Of a stretch of 46,689 nucleotides of DNA, positions 25,631-35,034 are shown one piece after another. A program made the translations under genes and the position numbers. Every line of letters begins with the position of its first letter. Within the stretch, counting starts at the first letter, position 1. Under the pieces are notes generated by a model. The model saw only the letters and a list, made by a program, of their open reading frames with translations. It did no database searches and was not told the origin of the DNA. Source of the DNA: Desulfomonile tiedjei (GTDB lineage Bacteria; Desulfobacterota; Desulfomonilia; Desulfomonilales; Desulfomonilaceae); contig JACRDF010000004.1 of NCBI GenBank assembly GCA_016212925.1, forward strand, positions 1 to 46,689. The letters run 5' to 3'.

Positions 25631-26023
25631 CGAAGTAGGAACATGAGGGTCACTAACCGCGACACAAGAAAACACCACTGGAATCAAACATCGTAGGGAA
25701 AGAAAATGCTTCCTGAAGGTCCTTCAGGAGCGTCTGGATAGGAGAAGGCGGTCACCCGTTAACAGGCCCTCTGTCAAGTCAAACACTTCTCCGTGGCAAG
25801 GAAACCGTGGTTTCCTTGGCTGAGGCATGGCCGTGTCGCGCACAGCCTCCGTCACAGCTGACTTTTCACTTTTGCCGATACTGCTCGCATATACTGTGGG
25901 TAGTCTTCCTCAAACAAGGAGCCCGGCCTGCTCCTGACTCATCTGACGAGTAAAAAGCGAATCGGTATTAGGCCGACTTTCCGGCCATGCGGTCCGCCAC
26001 CAGCTCTGGACCCAATTTCCCTC
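25631..26023. other. Intergenic region with small hairpins, no gene seen
   Basis: Contains two short perfect hairpins (TCCTGAAGG/CCTTCAGGA near 25710, and AAGGAAACC/GGTTTCCTT at 25798-25817) and one REP-like motif at 25918-25942. The permease and alcohol dehydrogenase genes converge on this region. No convincing open frame or RNA gene was found. Confidence 0.5.
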
Positions 26024-27031
26024 TCAAGGGATGATCAACGCCTTGACAGCTCCCGGGTCTTGAAGTTGCGTCCTGAACGCCTCGGAGGCCTGGTCCAGAG
26101 AGAACCTGTGAGTGATCATGGGCTTGGCGTTGACCTTCCCGCTCCTGAGAAGTTCAATGCATGCGGGGAAATTGCCGCCCAAGCATCCGATCAGAGTGAG
26201 ATTCTTGGCAATCGTAGATAGGGGGTCCCAGGTGAGGGGGTCCTCATACACCCCAACCAGCATGATCTTCCCGCCCCCGCGGGCCATGGCGATGGATTGA
26301 TCGAAGGTCGCCTGCTGGCCGGCGCATTCAATGACCGTATTGACGCCCATGTTGTCCGTCGCCGCCATGGCCGCCTCTACCGCGTCCTCTTTCGCCGCGT
26401 CAATAACGATGTCCGCACCGCATGCCTCGGCCGCCCCCAGCCGGGCGGGTCTGTGGCCACTGGCCACAATCTTCGAAACACCCAGGGTCTTCAGAACCTG
26501 GATGGCATACAGGCCTATCACGCCAAGGCCCAGGACGGCGACGGTGTCATTTTCCTTGGGCTGAGCCCTGTTGACGGAAAAATAGGAAATGGAAAGGGGT
26601 TCCACCGAAGCCCCATCCTCGTAGGTCAATTCAGCGGGGAGCGGGAACATGGTCCGCCCCAGAGCGGCAAAGGGGATATGTACATATTCCGCCATCGCAC
26701 CGGGGAACCGATACCCGAGAAGCGCCATATCCGAACAGCGGTGTCCCTTTCCCTGTGCACACCAGAAGCATTTCCCGCAAGGTTTGAAACCGACGCCCGT
26801 CACGCGCATGCCCGGAGCGATACCCGTAACCTGGGACCCTACCTCCACCACATCGCCGCTGAATTCGTGCCCAAAGATGGTCCCTTTCTCGTCGCGCTTG
26901 TAAACGTGCAGGTCGGAGCCGCACACGCCGCACGCCTTCACCTTGATAATCACGCCGTGCGGTTCGAGGACCGGATCGGGCACGGTTTCCGTTCTGATGT
27001 CTCTCGCTCCATGCATCACAGCTGCTTTCAT
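26024..27031 (-). CDS. Zinc-dependent alcohol dehydrogenase (MDR family)
   Basis: 335 residues with a GroES-like N-terminal domain and Rossmann C-terminal domain (VLGLGVIGLYAIQVLK). Catalytic zinc ligands are C37 (CGVCGSD), H55 and E56 (FGHEFSGD). The structural zinc lobe is complete: C85, C88, C91 and C99. It resembles sorbitol, threonine or butanediol dehydrogenases and oxidises a secondary alcohol, or reduces a ketone, with NAD(P). It is the last gene of the minus-strand catabolic run, 24 bp after the SDR gene. In this context it may act on a hydroxyacyl or alcohol intermediate; the substrate is not known. Confidence 0.88.
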   Translation of the reverse strand: MKAAVMHGARDIRTETVPDPVLEPHGVIIKVKACGVCGSDLHVYKRDEKGTIFGHEFSGDVVEVGSQVTGIAPGMRVTGVGFKPCGKCFWCAQGKGHRCSDMALLGYRFPGAMAEYVHIPFAALGRTMFPLPAELTYEDGASVEPLSISYFSVNRAQPKENDTVAVLGLGVIGLYAIQVLKTLGVSKIVASGHRPARLGAAEACGADIVIDAAKEDAVEAAMAATDNMGVNTVIECAGQQATFDQSIAMARGGGKIMLVGVYEDPLTWDPLSTIAKNLTLIGCLGGNFPACIELLRSGKVNAKPMITHRFSLDQASEAFRTQLQDPGAVKALIIP

Positions 27032-27055
27032 ACCTTCATCTCCTTCACGCCGACT

Positions 27056-27832
27056 TCATAGAGGGGTGCCATACTTTTCCTGTTGCCGGCGCATGGAACT
27101 CAGCCAGCGTTCATAGTCGTTGGCCTTATTCCTGACGTAATCCGTAACTTCCGGATGGGGGAGAATCAGAAACTCCTCCTTTTCCAATCCTACGATGACA
27201 TGTTCCGCGACTTCCTCCGGAGAAAGGGCTGTTTCCATGAGCAGCTTTCCGACACCTTCCGTTTCTTCGGAGAGCATTCCGGTCTTTACTCCCAAAGGAC
27301 ACAGGCAACTCACTTTGATGCCATCGCGGGCATAGGTAATTGAAAGCCATTCCGCAAGGGCCACAGACGCATGCTTGCTGATTGCATAAGGTGCTGCACC
27401 AACGGTAGTAAGCAACCCGCCGGCTGAACCCGTCTGGAGTAGGTACCCGCCCCCGCGCTCGATCATGGACGGCAAAACCGCTCGGGCGGCATACACATGG
27501 GCCATTACATGGACATCCCAGCAACGCTGCCATTCCGAATCCGGAACCTCAACGCCACCCGGTACAGAGATCCCCGCGTTCGAGCAGAACAAATCAATGG
27601 GGCCATAGGCACGGGTAGCGATCTCCACCAGTTTTTGGATGTCCGCTTCCTTGCCCACATCTGCCGTCACGGCAAGACCACCGATCTCCTTGGCCACCTT
27701 TGCAGCCCCTTCTCCATTATAGTCGGACACCACGATACCCTTTGGCCCCTCGGCGGCGAAACGTCGGCACAATCCCCGACCGATCCCGGAAGCGGCGCCG
27801 GTGACCACTACAACTTTGTCGTGAATCTTCAT
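27056..27832 (-). CDS. Short-chain dehydrogenase/reductase (SDR)
   Basis: 258 residues of the classical SDR type: cofactor motif TGAASGIG (11-18), NAG (85-87), catalytic S136, Y149 and K153 (YAISK). An aspartate (D37) at the end of the second strand favours NAD over NADP. The C-terminal extension (residues 220-258) is polar and helical. It lies directly upstream of the zinc alcohol dehydrogenase and is probably co-transcribed with it, giving two oxidoreductases for adjacent steps. The substrate is unknown. Confidence 0.88.
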   Translation of the reverse strand: MKIHDKVVVVTGAASGIGRGLCRRFAAEGPKGIVVSDYNGEGAAKVAKEIGGLAVTADVGKEADIQKLVEIATRAYGPIDLFCSNAGISVPGGVEVPDSEWQRCWDVHVMAHVYAARAVLPSMIERGGGYLLQTGSAGGLLTTVGAAPYAISKHASVALAEWLSITYARDGIKVSCLCPLGVKTGMLSEETEGVGKLLMETALSPEEVAEHVIVGLEKEEFLILPHPEVTDYVRNKANDYERWLSSMRRQQEKYGTPL

Positions 27833-27999
27833 GAAATCTCCTCTCGCGTTAATCCCTTAATAAGAGCCCACTGAATAAGTGACCGGCCTGCCGCGAGAAA
27901 CGATTACTTCGTAAGTGCCCACGGTCCTGCTTCTCTCCCGGCCGTCATTGATTCTTTCAGGTACAGTTTGGCTTTTCCGGTCGCACGTGGCTCTATTGT

Positions 28000-29541
28000 C
28001 TATTTCTTTGCCGTACGCGGGATGCTCTGATACGACTCAGAAACCGGAGGCATTTTCACCTGCTGCTTCGGCAGGAGAAGCTTTCCGTAAATGGGATCGG
28101 TCTGCCAGCCGTCCACATGGGCGGCACGCCTGGCCGCTGCCTTTAGCTTGCCCCAGTCCGCGCTTGCGTACAGGAACATCTGCTGGGCCGCCATCGAGCC
28201 CTCGCCGTGGATCGTGTCGATCTGGTAGAAGTTGCAGGTCATATCCTTTACGAGACGCATCACGCGCAGCCGGTCTTCGGTCGGGACACCGTCCCTGGCG
28301 CTCAGATATTTTTCAATATAAGGCCTGATTTCAGGATTGTTCCAGTCGCGGTACGTAGGAACCGTGGTCGCGAGCCCGCCAGCGATGTCCTGCAGGTGCT
28401 GGCACATCTGGTGGAAATTGCTGGCGAAGGTGTATTTGGAGGCGTTAATCGCCATCCGGTTCGGCATTACCACATCAAGGCCCGACTCGGTCTCGGGGTC
28501 CATGCAGGCCTGCTTGCCCAAGAGCGCGACCGTTTCCGTGATCATGGCCATCCAGGCCAGCTTGTTCCGGACATGGCTCACGTTTTCCACGCCGTTATAC
28601 TCGGCAATCAGGGCTGCGGCGCCGGTGATAATCTCGAGCTTGCCGATCATCTTGCAGGTCCCGAAGAGGCGATGATAGTTCGCAAAGGCATAGGCCAGGT
28701 TGCGCGTGAACTGCCACTCTCCGCACATAAATACACGCTCCCACGGAACAAACACGTCATCAAAGACGATCAGGCATTCAGTCGGCTGCGTCTCGCTCGT
28801 CTTGGGGTAATCGAATTCACCCTCTTCGCCGTACGTGCGGGAGACCGGCTCGACAGCCAGGAGCTTGATCCCCTTCGCGTTCAGAGGTGTCGCAAAAGCC
28901 AGGGCGTATTCCTTGTCCTTTTCGCCGTGTGTCCGGCAAGGCAGACACAGCGCTTCGTTGGCGCACGGGGTAGCGCTTATATGCACCTTCGCCCCCCGCA
29001 CCACAATCCCGTCCTTCTGCTTGTCTACGATCCTCAAGTAATAGTCCTGGTGCTGTTTCTGCTGCGAGGGGTGCAGGCTCCGGTCCCCTTTCACATCCGT
29101 GATCGCGCCGGTTATGGCGAGGTCGTTTTTCTGCAGGAGTTTCCGGTAATTCTCGACGCGTTCCGAATAATTCGTCTTCATCTCCTTATCAATGACCCGG
29201 GCGGCTACGGTGAAGGCTGCTAGAGCATCCGCCCCCATGCAGTGGACGATGACGCCTCCCCCTGAGCGCATGCCGTTGATATAGCACTCCCTACGCCTCA
29301 GAAGGTCCTCGGGCGACCGCGGGGAGGTGAGCAGGAAATTGATGTCCTCGCCGTCCTCGTCCTTCGTCACAAACAGATTCTTGAAGTCAGGGTGGTTCGG
29401 CAGGACGTAGTCCATGCAGGCCGTCTTGATGATGCCGCTCAGGGTGGGATGGGTCCGGACGTCCGACACCTTTTCTCCCAGGCACCAGACCTCCCGCCCG
29501 TCGTTCAAGCTTTCTAGGTATTGATCGACCGTCTTGATCAT
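28000..29541 (-). CDS. 4-hydroxybutyryl-CoA dehydratase / 4-hydroxyphenylacetate hydroxylase family protein
   Basis: 513 residues across the whole AbfD/HpaB family fold. Family features include KGDRSLHPSQQ, DGIVVRGAKVH, VFDDVFVPWERVF and HVRNKLAWM. Compared from memory with clostridial AbfD (ligands C99, C103, H292, C299; also E257, Y296, K300), this protein keeps C101, E255, H290, C296 and K297. It has V97 where C99 is expected, F293 where Y296 is expected, and one residue less between H290 and C296. It may therefore carry an altered cluster or only FAD. Neighbouring crotonase, 3-hydroxyacyl-CoA dehydrogenase and thiolase would complete conversion of a crotonyl-CoA-type product to acetyl-CoA. 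An oxygenase role is unlikely in this anaerobic setting. AAAGGAG precedes the start. Confidence 0.85.
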   Translation of the reverse strand: MIKTVDQYLESLNDGREVWCLGEKVSDVRTHPTLSGIIKTACMDYVLPNHPDFKNLFVTKDEDGEDINFLLTSPRSPEDLLRRRECYINGMRSGGGVIVHCMGADALAAFTVAARVIDKEMKTNYSERVENYRKLLQKNDLAITGAITDVKGDRSLHPSQQKQHQDYYLRIVDKQKDGIVVRGAKVHISATPCANEALCLPCRTHGEKDKEYALAFATPLNAKGIKLLAVEPVSRTYGEEGEFDYPKTSETQPTECLIVFDDVFVPWERVFMCGEWQFTRNLAYAFANYHRLFGTCKMIGKLEIITGAAALIAEYNGVENVSHVRNKLAWMAMITETVALLGKQACMDPETESGLDVVMPNRMAINASKYTFASNFHQMCQHLQDIAGGLATTVPTYRDWNNPEIRPYIEKYLSARDGVPTEDRLRVMRLVKDMTCNFYQIDTIHGEGSMAAQQMFLYASADWGKLKAAARRAAHVDGWQTDPIYGKLLLPKQQVKMPPVSESYQSIPRTAKK

Positions 29542-29569
29542 GAATTTCTCCTTTTCAATTGTTTATATT

Positions 29570-29770
29570 AGTTGCCAAAATTACTGTCCGATTTGTCTCT
29601 CGAAACCGTGTGCGACGACATTTCTCAGGTTCCCAGAGAAGCCCCGGCCTCGTACGGCGCGGACCCCCGCGTCCGCCCTTGCTTTGACGTTTCGTTGGTC
29701 CCGGGGCAGGCACGGGGGCCTGCGCCGTACGCAGACTAATTGCATTTGGGCAAGAAATTTAGCACTCGTT
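29570..29770. repeat. Dispersed repeat, copy 2 (uninterrupted)
   Basis: Same segments in the same order as 1605-1937 but without the inserted 131-bp element. Its right part contains GTACGGCGCGGACCCCCGCG and the near-inverse GCGCCGTACGC. It occupies the gap between the AbfD-like and crotonase genes and may interrupt or modulate the operon. Confidence 0.6.
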
Positions 29771-29838
29771 ATAAGACTGGCTCGAATCGGACGAAACTCT
29801 TGGCAAAGTGTAAAGACGCCTCTGTGATGCCCTGGAAT

Positions 29839-30630
29839 TCATCTGCCCTTCCAATTGGGAGGCCTTTTTTCGACAAAAGCCTTAGGCCCTTCAACGAAAT
29901 CTTCGGATTGATACATGGCAAGCTGCCCCGGAAACTGAGTGGATACGGCCTCCTGCAAGGTCATGTTCAACCCTTTCACAGTTGCTTCTTTGGCTGCACG
30001 GATAGACAGAGGGGCACCCAGGAGAATTTCCGCGGCGAGCTTCTCGGCAGTCGGAATCAACTCCGCGAGAGGAACGACTTCTGCGACAAGCCCATATTGC
30101 ATGGCCTGTTGCGCCGTGATTCTTTTAGACGTCATGATCATATACTGGGCCAAGTGATAGGGGATCTGCCTGGGCAAACGATGCACGCCACCTGCACCGG
30201 GAATCAATCCGACACGGGGTTCGGGCAATCCCATACTGGCGTTTTCGGAGGCGACAATGATGTCACAGGCAAGGGCAATTTCAAACCCGCCTCCAAGAGC
30301 CAGTCCATTGACCGCTGCGATGAAAGGTTTGTAGCAGTCAAACCGTGAGGTTAATCCGGCAAACCCGCCCTTCACTCCTTTCATAATTTCACGCATCTTG
30401 GCCGGGCCGTTCACGGCTTGAAATTTCAGGTCGTTGCCCGCCGAGAAAGCCTTCTCTCCCGCGCCTGTAATGATACATATCCATTGTTCCGGGTCGGCAT
30501 CGAAATCATTGAATACCTGGTCCATTTCCAGGCTGACCAACGGACTGACGGAATTCATGACCTCAGGACGATTGATGGTCACCGTGGTCACATGGCCTTT
30601 CTGCTCTACCTTGATGAATTCATAGTTCAT
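29839..30630 (-). CDS. Enoyl-CoA hydratase/isomerase (crotonase family)
   Basis: 263 residues. Oxyanion-hole segments AGNDL (64-68) and ALGGGFE (111-117) are present. Both glutamates of true hydratases are in place: E117 in GGGFEIAL and E137 in MGLPEPRVGLIPG. It adds water to a 2-enoyl-CoA such as crotonyl-CoA to give the 3-hydroxyacyl-CoA. GAGGAGG precedes the start. It belongs with the 3-hydroxyacyl-CoA dehydrogenase at 32018 and the thiolase at 35243. Confidence 0.92.
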   Translation of the reverse strand: MNYEFIKVEQKGHVTTVTINRPEVMNSVSPLVSLEMDQVFNDFDADPEQWICIITGAGEKAFSAGNDLKFQAVNGPAKMREIMKGVKGGFAGLTSRFDCYKPFIAAVNGLALGGGFEIALACDIIVASENASMGLPEPRVGLIPGAGGVHRLPRQIPYHLAQYMIMTSKRITAQQAMQYGLVAEVVPLAELIPTAEKLAAEILLGAPLSIRAAKEATVKGLNMTLQEAVSTQFPGQLAMYQSEDFVEGPKAFVEKRPPNWKGR

Positions 30631-30775
30631 AATCTGCCTCCTCGATAATTATTCCATATTCCTAATCTTTAAATAGCCTTGGACGAATCGGATCGAACGC
30701 CAAGAGAGGTTCCAAATACACACACAAGCCCTGTGAGTGCGTCCGAGAGGATTGCGCCCCATTCTGCGATTGCTC

Positions 30776-31696
30776 TCAGGGTTCAACCAAAATTTTAATG
30801 GCGGTCTTGCTCTTACCCGCCAAAACCTCGAATCCGCACTTGGCAATGTCTGCCAGGGGTATAATGTCCGTGATAATGCGTTCCGGTTGAATCTTTCCCG
30901 TTTCCAGCCATTCCATGGCCAGTGAAGGATTGATGGAGTTGGTGCCGATCATGGTTGTTTCTTTGGTCACGAAGCCCAGCATATGAACGGAGGCCCGCTC
31001 GGTGAAAATTCCCTGGACGATGACCGTGCCCTGGTAACGCGCTGAACCCAGACAATCTTTCAACGTTGCCTCAAAGCCGACGGCCTCGATGGCTACATCC
31101 ACCCCTCGCCCATTCGTGAGTTCTCTGATCTTTGCGGAACTCTTGATTTCTGAGGGGTCCCAGACCAGTGTTGCCCCCATTTTTTCGGCGATTTTTCGTC
31201 TGTTTTCCAAAACGTCGGTCATGTAAACGGTTTGGACGCCCATGGCTTTAAGGCCTGTAAGGGCCATAAGCCCTACCGTGCCGGCGCCGGCAATAAAGAC
31301 GGTGTCCTCTGCTCTAACGCTGCCGCGATCTATGGCGTAAGCAGCTACTGACAGCGGCTCCAGGACGGCGGCCCGTCTCCAGTCCATATCATCGGGGACC
31401 TTCAACAGGCGTTGCGTGGGACAGACCATGGCCTCGGCATAGGCCCCCGCCATAAAGGCCCAAACACGATCGCCGACCGAATATTCCTCAACACCCGGCC
31501 CGACGGCCACAATAGTGCCGCAGGCCTCATGACCGAAAGGGCTCTTCGGGAATGGGCCATGAAGGTATTCATGCAAATCGGACCCGCAGATGCCACAGTA
31601 TTTGATTTTGACTTTGACTTCACCGGGCCCTGGCGCCGGGTCCGTAACTTCCTCAACCCTGATGTCCCGAATACCGTGATAAATGGCTTTCCGCAT
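30776..31696 (-). CDS. MDR-family alcohol dehydrogenase lacking the structural zinc lobe
   Basis: 306 residues. Catalytic zinc ligands C37 (CGICGSD), H56 and E57 (FGHEACG) are present, as is the Rossmann motif IAGAGTVGLMAL. The four-cysteine structural zinc lobe is missing: the chain goes directly from GDRVWAF to GAYAEAMVCP, making it about 30 residues shorter than its relative at 26024. No frameshift is visible, so this is a real short form. It is probably NAD-dependent and acts on an alcohol or ketone of the same pathway. It starts shortly upstream of the crotonase gene. Confidence 0.88.
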   Translation of the reverse strand: MRKAIYHGIRDIRVEEVTDPAPGPGEVKVKIKYCGICGSDLHEYLHGPFPKSPFGHEACGTIVAVGPGVEEYSVGDRVWAFMAGAYAEAMVCPTQRLLKVPDDMDWRRAAVLEPLSVAAYAIDRGSVRAEDTVFIAGAGTVGLMALTGLKAMGVQTVYMTDVLENRRKIAEKMGATLVWDPSEIKSSAKIRELTNGRGVDVAIEAVGFEATLKDCLGSARYQGTVIVQGIFTERASVHMLGFVTKETTMIGTNSINPSLAMEWLETGKIQPERIITDIIPLADIAKCGFEVLAGKSKTAIKILVEP

Positions 31697-31871
31697 GAAA
31701 GGTTCCTTTTCAGGTTGTCAAGCTGTTAAATCACACGTTCGCCATCGGCCCCATTAATCAATAAATCACATCAAAGGCCTCTGAGAACCGGCGTAAAGGA
31801 CCTTGAGAAAGAAGCACCTCCCGCATCGTGCAACCCGGAAGGTGCTCAATTGATGAACCTTAATTACAGCT

Positions 31872-32004
31872 GGCTGCAAAACCTCGATAACACATGTACC
31901 GGTTTCCGGGCTTTGTACGGCGCGGTTCGGGAACCGCCCGAAATCTGGGCGCTTCTCGAAGCGCCCCTACTGTAACTGCGCAGGCCAGAGAGGTCTTGCA
32001 GCCA
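31872..32004. repeat. MITE-like element with GTAGGGGCG twin-hairpin cassette
   Basis: 133 bp with terminal inverted repeats TGGCTGCAAAACCTC and GAGGTCTTGCAGCCA (14 of 15). Its centre (31919-31970) is the same twin-hairpin cassette as in the element at 1755-1885, in the opposite orientation (stems GCGGTTC/GAACCGC and GGGCGCTTC/GAAGCGCCC). The TIRs of the two elements are unrelated. It lies in the 321-bp gap 31697-32017, which has no gene. Confidence 0.65.
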
Positions 32005-32017
32005 CTTGTAGAATCGG

Positions 32018-32887
32018 TTATTTCTTGTAGCTGTACCAGCCCTCACCCGTCTTCTGGCCGAATTTCCCTTCGGTAACCTTCTTCACAACGCTCGGGGTCG
32101 GAAGGTCCGCCCTGTTGCCTGATGCATAGAAATGGTCCATACCGATGTCATAGGACAGGTCGATACCCGTAAGGTCCATGAGGCGGAAGGGACCCATGGG
32201 ATGGCCCGCACCATAGACACAGGCTTTATCGATATCCTCATAACTAGCCACGCCCATTTCCAGCATCCACATGGCTTCTTTCGAAATAGCGGCGAAGATG
32301 CGGTTCAGGACGAAACCATCCACCTCTTTCTTGATCAGGATGGGCACCTTGTCGATCTTCAGACAGAAGTCCATCATGCACTGCGCGGTTTCGTCGGAGA
32401 CATGGGGCCCTTGGACCACTTCGACCAGCTTCATGACCAGCGCCGGGTTGAAGAAATGGAGGTTGCAGACCTGAGAGGCACGATTGGTAACATCCGCGAC
32501 GCGGGAACTGACAATGAAAGAACTGTTCGTGGCCAGAATGGCTTTCGGTGGAGCGAACTTGTCCAGATCGGCAAAGACTTTCCGCTTCAGATCGATTCTT
32601 TCCAGGACCGCCTCGATAACCAAATCGGCATCCTTGACGGCCTCTTTCAGATCGCCTGTAAAGGAGATGAGACTGCGGGCTTTTCTCGCGGCCTCTTCGG
32701 TCAACTTCCCCTTCTGGACGCGCCCCGGCAGATAGGTATCGCAAAATTTCTCGGCTTTTTCGAGCACGGCCGGAATCACGTCCGTGCTGACCGTCTTAAA
32801 GCCGTGCATGGCACACTGCAGCGCAATCTGGTGCCCCATATTCCCCGCACCCACAACACTCACATTCTTCACGTCATCTATCTTCAT
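32018..32887 (-). CDS. 3-hydroxyacyl-CoA dehydrogenase (3-hydroxybutyryl-CoA type)
   Basis: 289 residues, the length of single-function Hbd/PaaH enzymes. It has the NAD-binding motif VVGAGNMGHQIA (11-22), then VIEAVLERIDLKRKVF and the catalytic region NLHFFNPALVMKLVEVV, ending in the C-terminal dimer domain (GAGHPMGPFRLMDLTGIDL). It oxidises 3-hydroxyacyl-CoA to 3-ketoacyl-CoA for the thiolase. CAGGAGGAG precedes the start. It is the second beta-oxidation core enzyme of this locus. Confidence 0.94.
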   Translation of the reverse strand: MKIDDVKNVSVVGAGNMGHQIALQCAMHGFKTVSTDVIPAVLEKAEKFCDTYLPGRVQKGKLTEEAARKARSLISFTGDLKEAVKDADLVIEAVLERIDLKRKVFADLDKFAPPKAILATNSSFIVSSRVADVTNRASQVCNLHFFNPALVMKLVEVVQGPHVSDETAQCMMDFCLKIDKVPILIKKEVDGFVLNRIFAAISKEAMWMLEMGVASYEDIDKACVYGAGHPMGPFRLMDLTGIDLSYDIGMDHFYASGNRADLPTPSVVKKVTEGKFGQKTGEGWYSYKK

Positions 32888-32995
32888 GTTTCACTCTCCT
32901 CCTGCTTTTCTTTTAGATCTCGTTTTATTGATCCCATGGCTACATAAGCACAACTATCGCATTTGATCGGACCGCGGCAAAAAGAAATATCTTCA

Positions 32996-34954
32996 TTAGA
33001 TCTCCCAGGCGGCCTTGGCCCCCTCGGTGGTTGCTTCGATGATCCGTCGCGGGGCAGCGGCATCACCGACGATAAAATGACGAAAACCTTTTTTCGAGAG
33101 CATGTCTTTCAAAGCATTACGAGGCGTCACACCAATCGCAATAATGACCTGCGCGACCGGTTCGAGCCTAAGGTCTTCCGCGTTCTTCGTTAAGAGGACC
33201 GCCCCTTCTTCGATGCGTTTGACTGTCGTGCCAAACATCAGTTTGACCCCTGCCGCCCGCAGGCGTTTATGCAGCATTTGGCCGTGGGCGGCCAGCGGCA
33301 AGACGGGTGATTTCGGCAGCATCTCCACAATGGTAATGTCCTTCACACCTTTTTCCCGCAGGAAATCAGCCGTCTCCATGCCGACCAATCCGCCGCCGAC
33401 AACCACAACATGGTCTTTCGGCTGAACTTCTCCATCCAGGATTTGCCAGGCATCACAAACCACGGAAGTGCCGATACCCTCGGCAGGGCAGTCCGACTTG
33501 GCCGCGCCGATCGCGAGAATCACGGCTTCGGGCCTGCCGTCATCGATCATGGCTTCAGTGACCTCCACGCCGGTCTTTATCTCCACGCCCTGCTTTTTAC
33601 ACTTGGCTGTAAGAGTGAGAATATATCTCTCGTAAACATTTTTGTGCGGCGCCATAGCCGCATAGCGCGCATTTCCGCCGGTTTGCCTCTCGCGCTCGAA
33701 TAGCGTGACTTGATGTCCCAGCCTTGCGGCTTCGAAAGCCGCGGTGAGCCCGGCCGGTCCTGCTCCGATCACCCAGACATTTCGTTTAATTTCCGCCGGT
33801 CCTTCCGGTCTGATCAGTTCCTGGCCGGTCTGCGGATTGATCGCGCAACGGATAGGTTGCTGCTCCAGGGACAGGCGCTCGATGCAACCCTGGTTGCAGG
33901 CCAGGCATTCCATCGTATCCTCGGGATGCCCGGCAATTGCGTTTTTCAGAAAGTCCGGATCGGCCAGATGCTGACGTCCCACCGCGATCATGTCCGCATC
34001 ACCGCGGGCGATAACCTCATCCATCAAAAAAGGGTCCGTAAAGCGGCCGACCGAGATGACCGGTACTGTCGCCACTTCCTTGATCTTACGCGCAAGATGG
34101 GCGTTAAACCCCGGAACAAATTCAACGGGAGCGCTGGGATTCGGTGTATTGAGATTGAGTTCCATATTCCCGTGCGTGCCGAAGGAGACATGAATGACAT
34201 CCACACCGGCAGCTACCAGATCGGGGATGATCGTCTGCATATCGTCTATGCCATAGCCGCCTTTAATGCCTTCTTCGCCGGAGATGCGCATGGACACGGG
34301 GAAGTCGGGGCCGACTTGTTTGCGCACTTCCCGGGTGCATTCCAGCATGAATCGCGCACGGTCCTTGAAATCGCCGCCGTATTGGTCCTGGCGCTGGTTG
34401 GAGTGCGCGGAAAGAAACTGCATGAGCAGATAGCCATGCGCACCGTGGAGTTCCACGCCGTCAAATCCGGCCGCTTTGGCGCGAAGCGCCGCGGAGCCGA
34501 AAGCGGCTATCGCCTCCTGGATGTCTTCCAGAGTCATTTCGTGCGGAGAACCGAGAAAGCCGAATATGTAACTGGGAATGGCCGAAGGGCCGAGGGCCAA
34601 ATTCTTCTTTTGCAGCAGGTAACTTTCCCGGCCGCAGTGATGAAGCTGTAGAGCAACTTTAGCGCCCTGACTATGAACGGCTGCCGCCATCTTGGATAGG
34701 CCGGGGATGAACTTGTCGTCCCACGCCCCCAGACCGCTGGGGGAAACGTGGCCTGCCGGATGAACGGCCGTGATCTCCGTGATAAGCAGACCGGCGCCGC
34801 TTTGCGCCCGGCGTTTGATATACGCGAGGTTGGCCTCGCTGACGATGCCGTCGGTATCGGCCAGCCCCGTGCCCATCGGCGGCATGACAACCCGGTTGGA
34901 AACCTGGAGAGCGCCGATTTTAATCGGTTCCGACAGATGCTGTAGAGTCTTCAT
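32996..34954 (-). CDS. NADH:flavin oxidoreductase, 2,4-dienoyl-CoA / 2-enoate reductase type
   Basis: 652 residues with the ATG at 34954 (GGGAG 7 nt upstream). An N-terminal FMN TIM barrel of the old-yellow-enzyme type (about 1-340; SNRVVMPPMGTGL, HGAHGYLLMQFLS) is followed by a [4Fe-4S] cysteine cluster (CLACNQGC...C, about 340-365). The C-terminal half is a FAD/NAD domain with GAGPAGL and GGGLVGMETA. This is the FadH/2-enoate reductase architecture. Such enzymes reduce a C=C bond of an enoate or dienoyl-CoA with NADH in anaerobes. Here it would remove a double bond that the hydratase cannot handle. Confidence 0.92.
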   Translation of the reverse strand: MKTLQHLSEPIKIGALQVSNRVVMPPMGTGLADTDGIVSEANLAYIKRRAQSGAGLLITEITAVHPAGHVSPSGLGAWDDKFIPGLSKMAAAVHSQGAKVALQLHHCGRESYLLQKKNLALGPSAIPSYIFGFLGSPHEMTLEDIQEAIAAFGSAALRAKAAGFDGVELHGAHGYLLMQFLSAHSNQRQDQYGGDFKDRARFMLECTREVRKQVGPDFPVSMRISGEEGIKGGYGIDDMQTIIPDLVAAGVDVIHVSFGTHGNMELNLNTPNPSAPVEFVPGFNAHLARKIKEVATVPVISVGRFTDPFLMDEVIARGDADMIAVGRQHLADPDFLKNAIAGHPEDTMECLACNQGCIERLSLEQQPIRCAINPQTGQELIRPEGPAEIKRNVWVIGAGPAGLTAAFEAARLGHQVTLFERERQTGGNARYAAMAPHKNVYERYILTLTAKCKKQGVEIKTGVEVTEAMIDDGRPEAVILAIGAAKSDCPAEGIGTSVVCDAWQILDGEVQPKDHVVVVGGGLVGMETADFLREKGVKDITIVEMLPKSPVLPLAAHGQMLHKRLRAAGVKLMFGTTVKRIEEGAVLLTKNAEDLRLEPVAQVIIAIGVTPRNALKDMLSKKGFRHFIVGDAAAPRRIIEATTEGAKAAWEI

Positions 34955-35034
34955 GGACAAGCTCCCTTTGAAAATTGTGCGAACACCCCTTATACAACAC
35001 CGACCCGTCCATAGGGTGCAAATTCCTTGAGAAT

